Below are positions 12,921 to 15,380 of a stretch of DNA of 15,380 bases, piece by piece. The DNA is taken from assembly GCA_012271065.1 (NCBI GenBank), contig JAAXHE010000243.1:1-15380 (forward strand), given 5' to 3'. The notes under the pieces are model-generated. The model made no database searches. It saw only the letters and a program-made list of their open reading frames with translations, and had not been told where the DNA came from. The position numbers were made by a program, and so were the translations under genes. How positions within the stretch are numbered: the stretch's first letter is position 1; each line of letters starts with the position of its first letter. This DNA is from Candidatus Latescibacterota bacterium. GTDB taxonomy: Bacteria; Latescibacterota; UBA2968; GCA-2709665.

Positions 12921-14642
12921 TCATGTGCGCGCTGAACAGGATCGGAGCCCGCTCGTGCGCGCAACGCCGATTTGCAACGTGTCCGGGTCTATGGCGACGC
13001 CGTAGTGCATTTCTGCGGACCGGATAGAGACCTTTCCGTTTCTGACGTCGTCGAGGACGTGTTGAGGGTCGCGTTCCAATGGATTGCCCCAACCGCCGGC
13101 GCCTGCGAGTACGTGCCGCAGGGTGTCCCCTCTCTTCAGATTGAGCAGCGTCTTTGAGGGCAGTCTCCTGGCTTCGGCGTGAGGGTTCAGGATGTTGCTG
13201 GATGGGGACCCCGGCTTTCCTCCCGACAGGCCGTAAGGCCGCGAGTTGTGACGATCCGAGCGGATCTGCAGGGTCGCGAGTGTTTCCGTAAAACGGTATT
13301 CGCGCACGATCGAGCAGGAACCACGGTATTTGCCGGCGCCGCCGGTGTCGGGCAGGAACCCGTATTCCAGGATCCGGATCGGATATTCGGCTTCAACGAC
13401 TTCGGCGGGGTTATTGGAGAAATTGACCACAACACTGGCGCACCCGTCGATTCCGTCCCGGTCCGGCCGGCCACCCCACCCACAGAAGAGGAACTCGAGA
13501 AAGACAAAGGGGGTCCGGTCGGCGCGGTATCCCCCGATCGAGATTCCCGTGTCTCCTCCGACTTCGCACGCGGGCACGATATGCGGCGCCAGCGGAGCGA
13601 GCGCGCCCATAATCGCGTTGGCCAATCGAAAGCCGGTGAGGCCGCGGGCGGCTACGGGAGCGGGCGGCACAGGGTTGGCAATCGTCGCGGAGGGGACGCG
13701 GACGTCAATGGCACGGAAGAAGCCGGAGTTGGTGGGGATGTCCGCGCGCATGAGACAGCGCAGACAGGCGTAGACCGCCGACCTGGTGAATGAAGCGACA
13801 CAGTTGATGGCCCCCTTTACCTGGGGTGCGGTGCCGCTGAAGTCCACCGACAGCGCGCTGCCGTCTACCTCGACTGTGACGGCGATTGGGATCTCATCAG
13901 GGTCGATACCGTCGTCGTCGAGTACGTCCGTAAACGTGAAACGCCCGTCCGGAAGAGCGTCGATTTCTGCTCGCGTGAGGCGTTCGGCGTAATTCAGAAG
14001 TTCGGAAAATCCGCTCTGGAGGCGATCGTAACCCTGTTCCTCGGCGAGTGCGACGACCGCTCTTTCGCCGATGTGGCAGGCGGACAACTGGGCGCGAAGG
14101 TCGCCAAGGGTGTTTCGGGGAACGCGGACGTTCCGCTCGATCAGGTCGAAGATGGCTTGCACCGGGCGGCCGGCAGCGTAGAGTTTGAGCGGCGGAATGC
14201 GGAGGCCTTCCTGAAAGATCTCCGTGGAGTCGCAGGCGTTTCCCCCTGCGACCCGGCCGCCGATATCGGTGTGATGCGCGATGGCGGTCGTGAATCCAAG
14301 CAGGCGGGAGTCGACGAAAACAGGTTTGTAAACGTAGATGTCAGGCAGGTGGGTGCCACCTTCATACGGATCGTTGAGGAGAAAAACATCGCCTTCGTCA
14401 ATGGCGTCGCCATACCGGCTCAGTACGGCGGCAAGCCCGTCCGGCAGGCTTCCCAGATGCAAGGGAAGACAGAGGCCCTGTGCGACCAGCCGGCCGTCGG
14501 GATCGCAGAAGCCGGTGGAAAAATCCATCGAGTTTCTGAGAATGGTTGAATAGGCCGTGCGAACGACAGTGAGCGCCATGTCGTCCACGATGGATTCCAG
14601 CCTGTTCTTGAGGAGTTGGAGTTCGACGGATGTATATGTCAT
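12921..14642 (-). CDS. hyuB: Hydantoinase/oxoprolinase subunit B (HyuB family)
   Basis: The 573-residue protein matches the usual length (500-600). Its N-terminus, ELQLLKNRLESIVDDMALTVVRTAYS (about 6-31), is family-typical, as are FSTGFCDPDGRLVAQG and DVFLLNDPYEGGTHLPDIYV. AIAHHTDIGGRVAGG contains likely metal-binding His and Asp. The C-terminal part has LPDTGGAGKYRGS and a GAGGWGNPLERDP motif, typical of the end of the protein. It pairs with a HyuA subunit to hydrolyse 5-oxoproline or hydantoin derivatives with ATP. The start is the ATG at 14642. A TTG two codons ahead is possible and neither has a strong ribosome-binding site. The gene is on the minus strand facing hyuA and lies 59 nt after the oxidoreductase relic. 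It may instead be an orphan with a partner elsewhere. Confidence 0.93.
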   Translation of the reverse strand: MTYTSVELQLLKNRLESIVDDMALTVVRTAYSTILRNSMDFSTGFCDPDGRLVAQGLCLPLHLGSLPDGLAAVLSRYGDAIDEGDVFLLNDPYEGGTHLPDIYVYKPVFVDSRLLGFTTAIAHHTDIGGRVAGGNACDSTEIFQEGLRIPPLKLYAAGRPVQAIFDLIERNVRVPRNTLGDLRAQLSACHIGERAVVALAEEQGYDRLQSGFSELLNYAERLTRAEIDALPDGRFTFTDVLDDDGIDPDEIPIAVTVEVDGSALSVDFSGTAPQVKGAINCVASFTRSAVYACLRCLMRADIPTNSGFFRAIDVRVPSATIANPVPPAPVAARGLTGFRLANAIMGALAPLAPHIVPACEVGGDTGISIGGYRADRTPFVFLEFLFCGWGGRPDRDGIDGCASVVVNFSNNPAEVVEAEYPIRILEYGFLPDTGGAGKYRGSCSIVREYRFTETLATLQIRSDRHNSRPYGLSGGKPGSPSSNILNPHAEARRLPSKTLLNLKRGDTLRHVLAGAGGWGNPLERDPQHVLDDVRNGKVSIRSAEMHYGVAIDPDTLQIGVARTSGLRSCSART

Positions 14643-14701
14643 TGGCAATGGAAGATGAAGGGCGAGCCGGACCTGCGGGGCTCTGGACGATGGCGGACAG
14701 A

Positions 14702-15227
14702 CTACAGCGGCGGTCGGTAGTCAATGGATGGAGGGTCGGTTTCCGGTATCTGCAGTGTGTCCCAGAAATCTGTCCCGGTAAACGGAACACGTCTCAGGTC
14801 GGGAATTGTAATGGGGGTACCGCCCAGATCCGCGGAACGTGCGGCGATTATGCCCGGCAGGGCGTATTCGATTGCGCGGTAGACGTCAATCGAAGAGGGT
14901 CGGTCCTTAAGCAGGTTGTCCGTAAATTGCCCGGCGACTTTCAGATCCGTTCCCCCGTGGCCGCCTGTCGCATCGTCGACGGCCGACCCGGAGTCTGCCG
15001 TTGCTGGCGACGACCACGGCGTCGGGCTTGCGTTCCAGGAGATCGTCAAATTCAACCAGCACTTCGGTTGATGAGCCATGGTTGTCCACGAGGACGCGCG
15101 CCTGGTCGCGGTAATAGGGAAAACGGTCGCAGGCGGCAACGACTTCGGCCTGATCCAGTGCCAGGAAGTTGCGCAGATGGGCAATGCCCCGCCGAAGGCC
15201 GAGAACGCCGATTCTGATTTTCTCCAT
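14702..15227 (-). pseudogene. Gfo/Idh/MocA oxidoreductase relic, middle deleted
   Basis: Two pieces of a NAD(P)-dependent Gfo/Idh/MocA oxidoreductase are joined. The N-terminal piece, 77 codons (15227 to 14997), reads MEKIRIGVLGLRRGIAHLRN and continues to DAVVVASNG. It is the Rossmann beta-alpha-beta part, although the usual GxGxxG is replaced by GLRRG. The C-terminal piece, about 95 codons in another frame (about 14985 to 14702), carries GGHGGTD, IDVYRAIEYALPGIIAA and GGTPITIPDLRR. These are the end of such enzymes. About 200-250 codons between them, with the catalytic EKP and DxxxH region, are missing. The frame changes at the junction, near 14986-14996. An ATG with a weak GGAAG site remains. 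The intact family acts on sugars, inositol or related polyols. A misassembly in a metagenome could give the same picture. Confidence 0.8.
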
Positions 15228-15380
15228 CGTGCAGTCTTCCGGGCAACGTTGAATGCGGTCACGTAATGATTTGGACCGGACGCGGCGGAACGCCACGGGC
15301 GGCGACGCGGTTCTGGAAACGGATTTCCACGCGCATGGCGGTCTTCCTTTACGGCTAACCTTGATTCGTAATTCTTCGGG
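15228..15380. other. Upstream region of the oxidoreductase relic
   Basis: No gene is clear. The minus strand holds a 25-codon frame (15336 to 15259) with AAGGAAG ahead of its ATG and a sequence rich in Arg and Pro. It may be a short leader or chance. The window ends at 15380. Confidence 0.3.

Noticed and set aside
13179..13793. A 204-codon plus-strand frame antisense to hyuB
   Set aside because: It is a shadow of hyuB with biased composition and no signature.

Overview
The window comes from a bacterial chromosome with moderately high GC content, probably from an uncultured lineage. An orphan UVR-motif protein, LTxxQ (Spy/CpxP-type) repeat proteins behind an ECF sigma factor, HyuA/HyuB and a Gfo/Idh/MocA relic together recall Planctomycetes, Latescibacteria or Hydrogenedentes-like bacteria. 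That placement is inference from family content only. There is no rRNA, tRNA, CRISPR array or intact transposase.

Left part (1-2300) is a low-density, decaying region. It holds two diverged direct copies of a dispersed repeat (about 1-182 and 1766-1936), an N-terminal remnant of a CPA2-type cation/proton antiporter, and an intact STAS anti-anti-sigma gene with a near-consensus promoter. It also holds a 53-codon internal fragment of an aspartyl-tRNA synthetase and a 19-bp palindrome.

The centre-left (2311-5700, all minus strand) is one apparent operon read right to left: ECF sigma factor, a 4-bp ATGA overlap to a membrane anti-sigma factor, then three envelope proteins built from LTxxQ helical repeats. 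These are a three-repeat membrane-anchored protein, a single-unit secreted protein and a two-repeat lipoprotein. A GGAAC...GTCTAA promoter upstream suggests autoregulation. The layout resembles CnrYXH-type envelope or metal-stress sensing, but the signal is unknown.

Next come a stand-alone acetolactate synthase large subunit (ilvB) with its own promoter and terminator, then a protein-poor 640-bp gap. Within that gap a minus-strand sigma-70 promoter and a perfect intrinsic terminator bracket about 270 nt with several predicted hairpins. This is my best candidate for an undescribed small RNA. A UVR-motif protein follows.

The right part (9427-15227) holds a plus-strand pair, an NCS2 nucleobase permease and hydantoinase/oxoprolinase HyuA, facing a minus-strand HyuB across a bidirectional terminator. 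HyuA and HyuB are normally made together, so the convergent layout is odd. Upstream of hyuB lies a Gfo/Idh/MocA oxidoreductase relic that has lost its middle.
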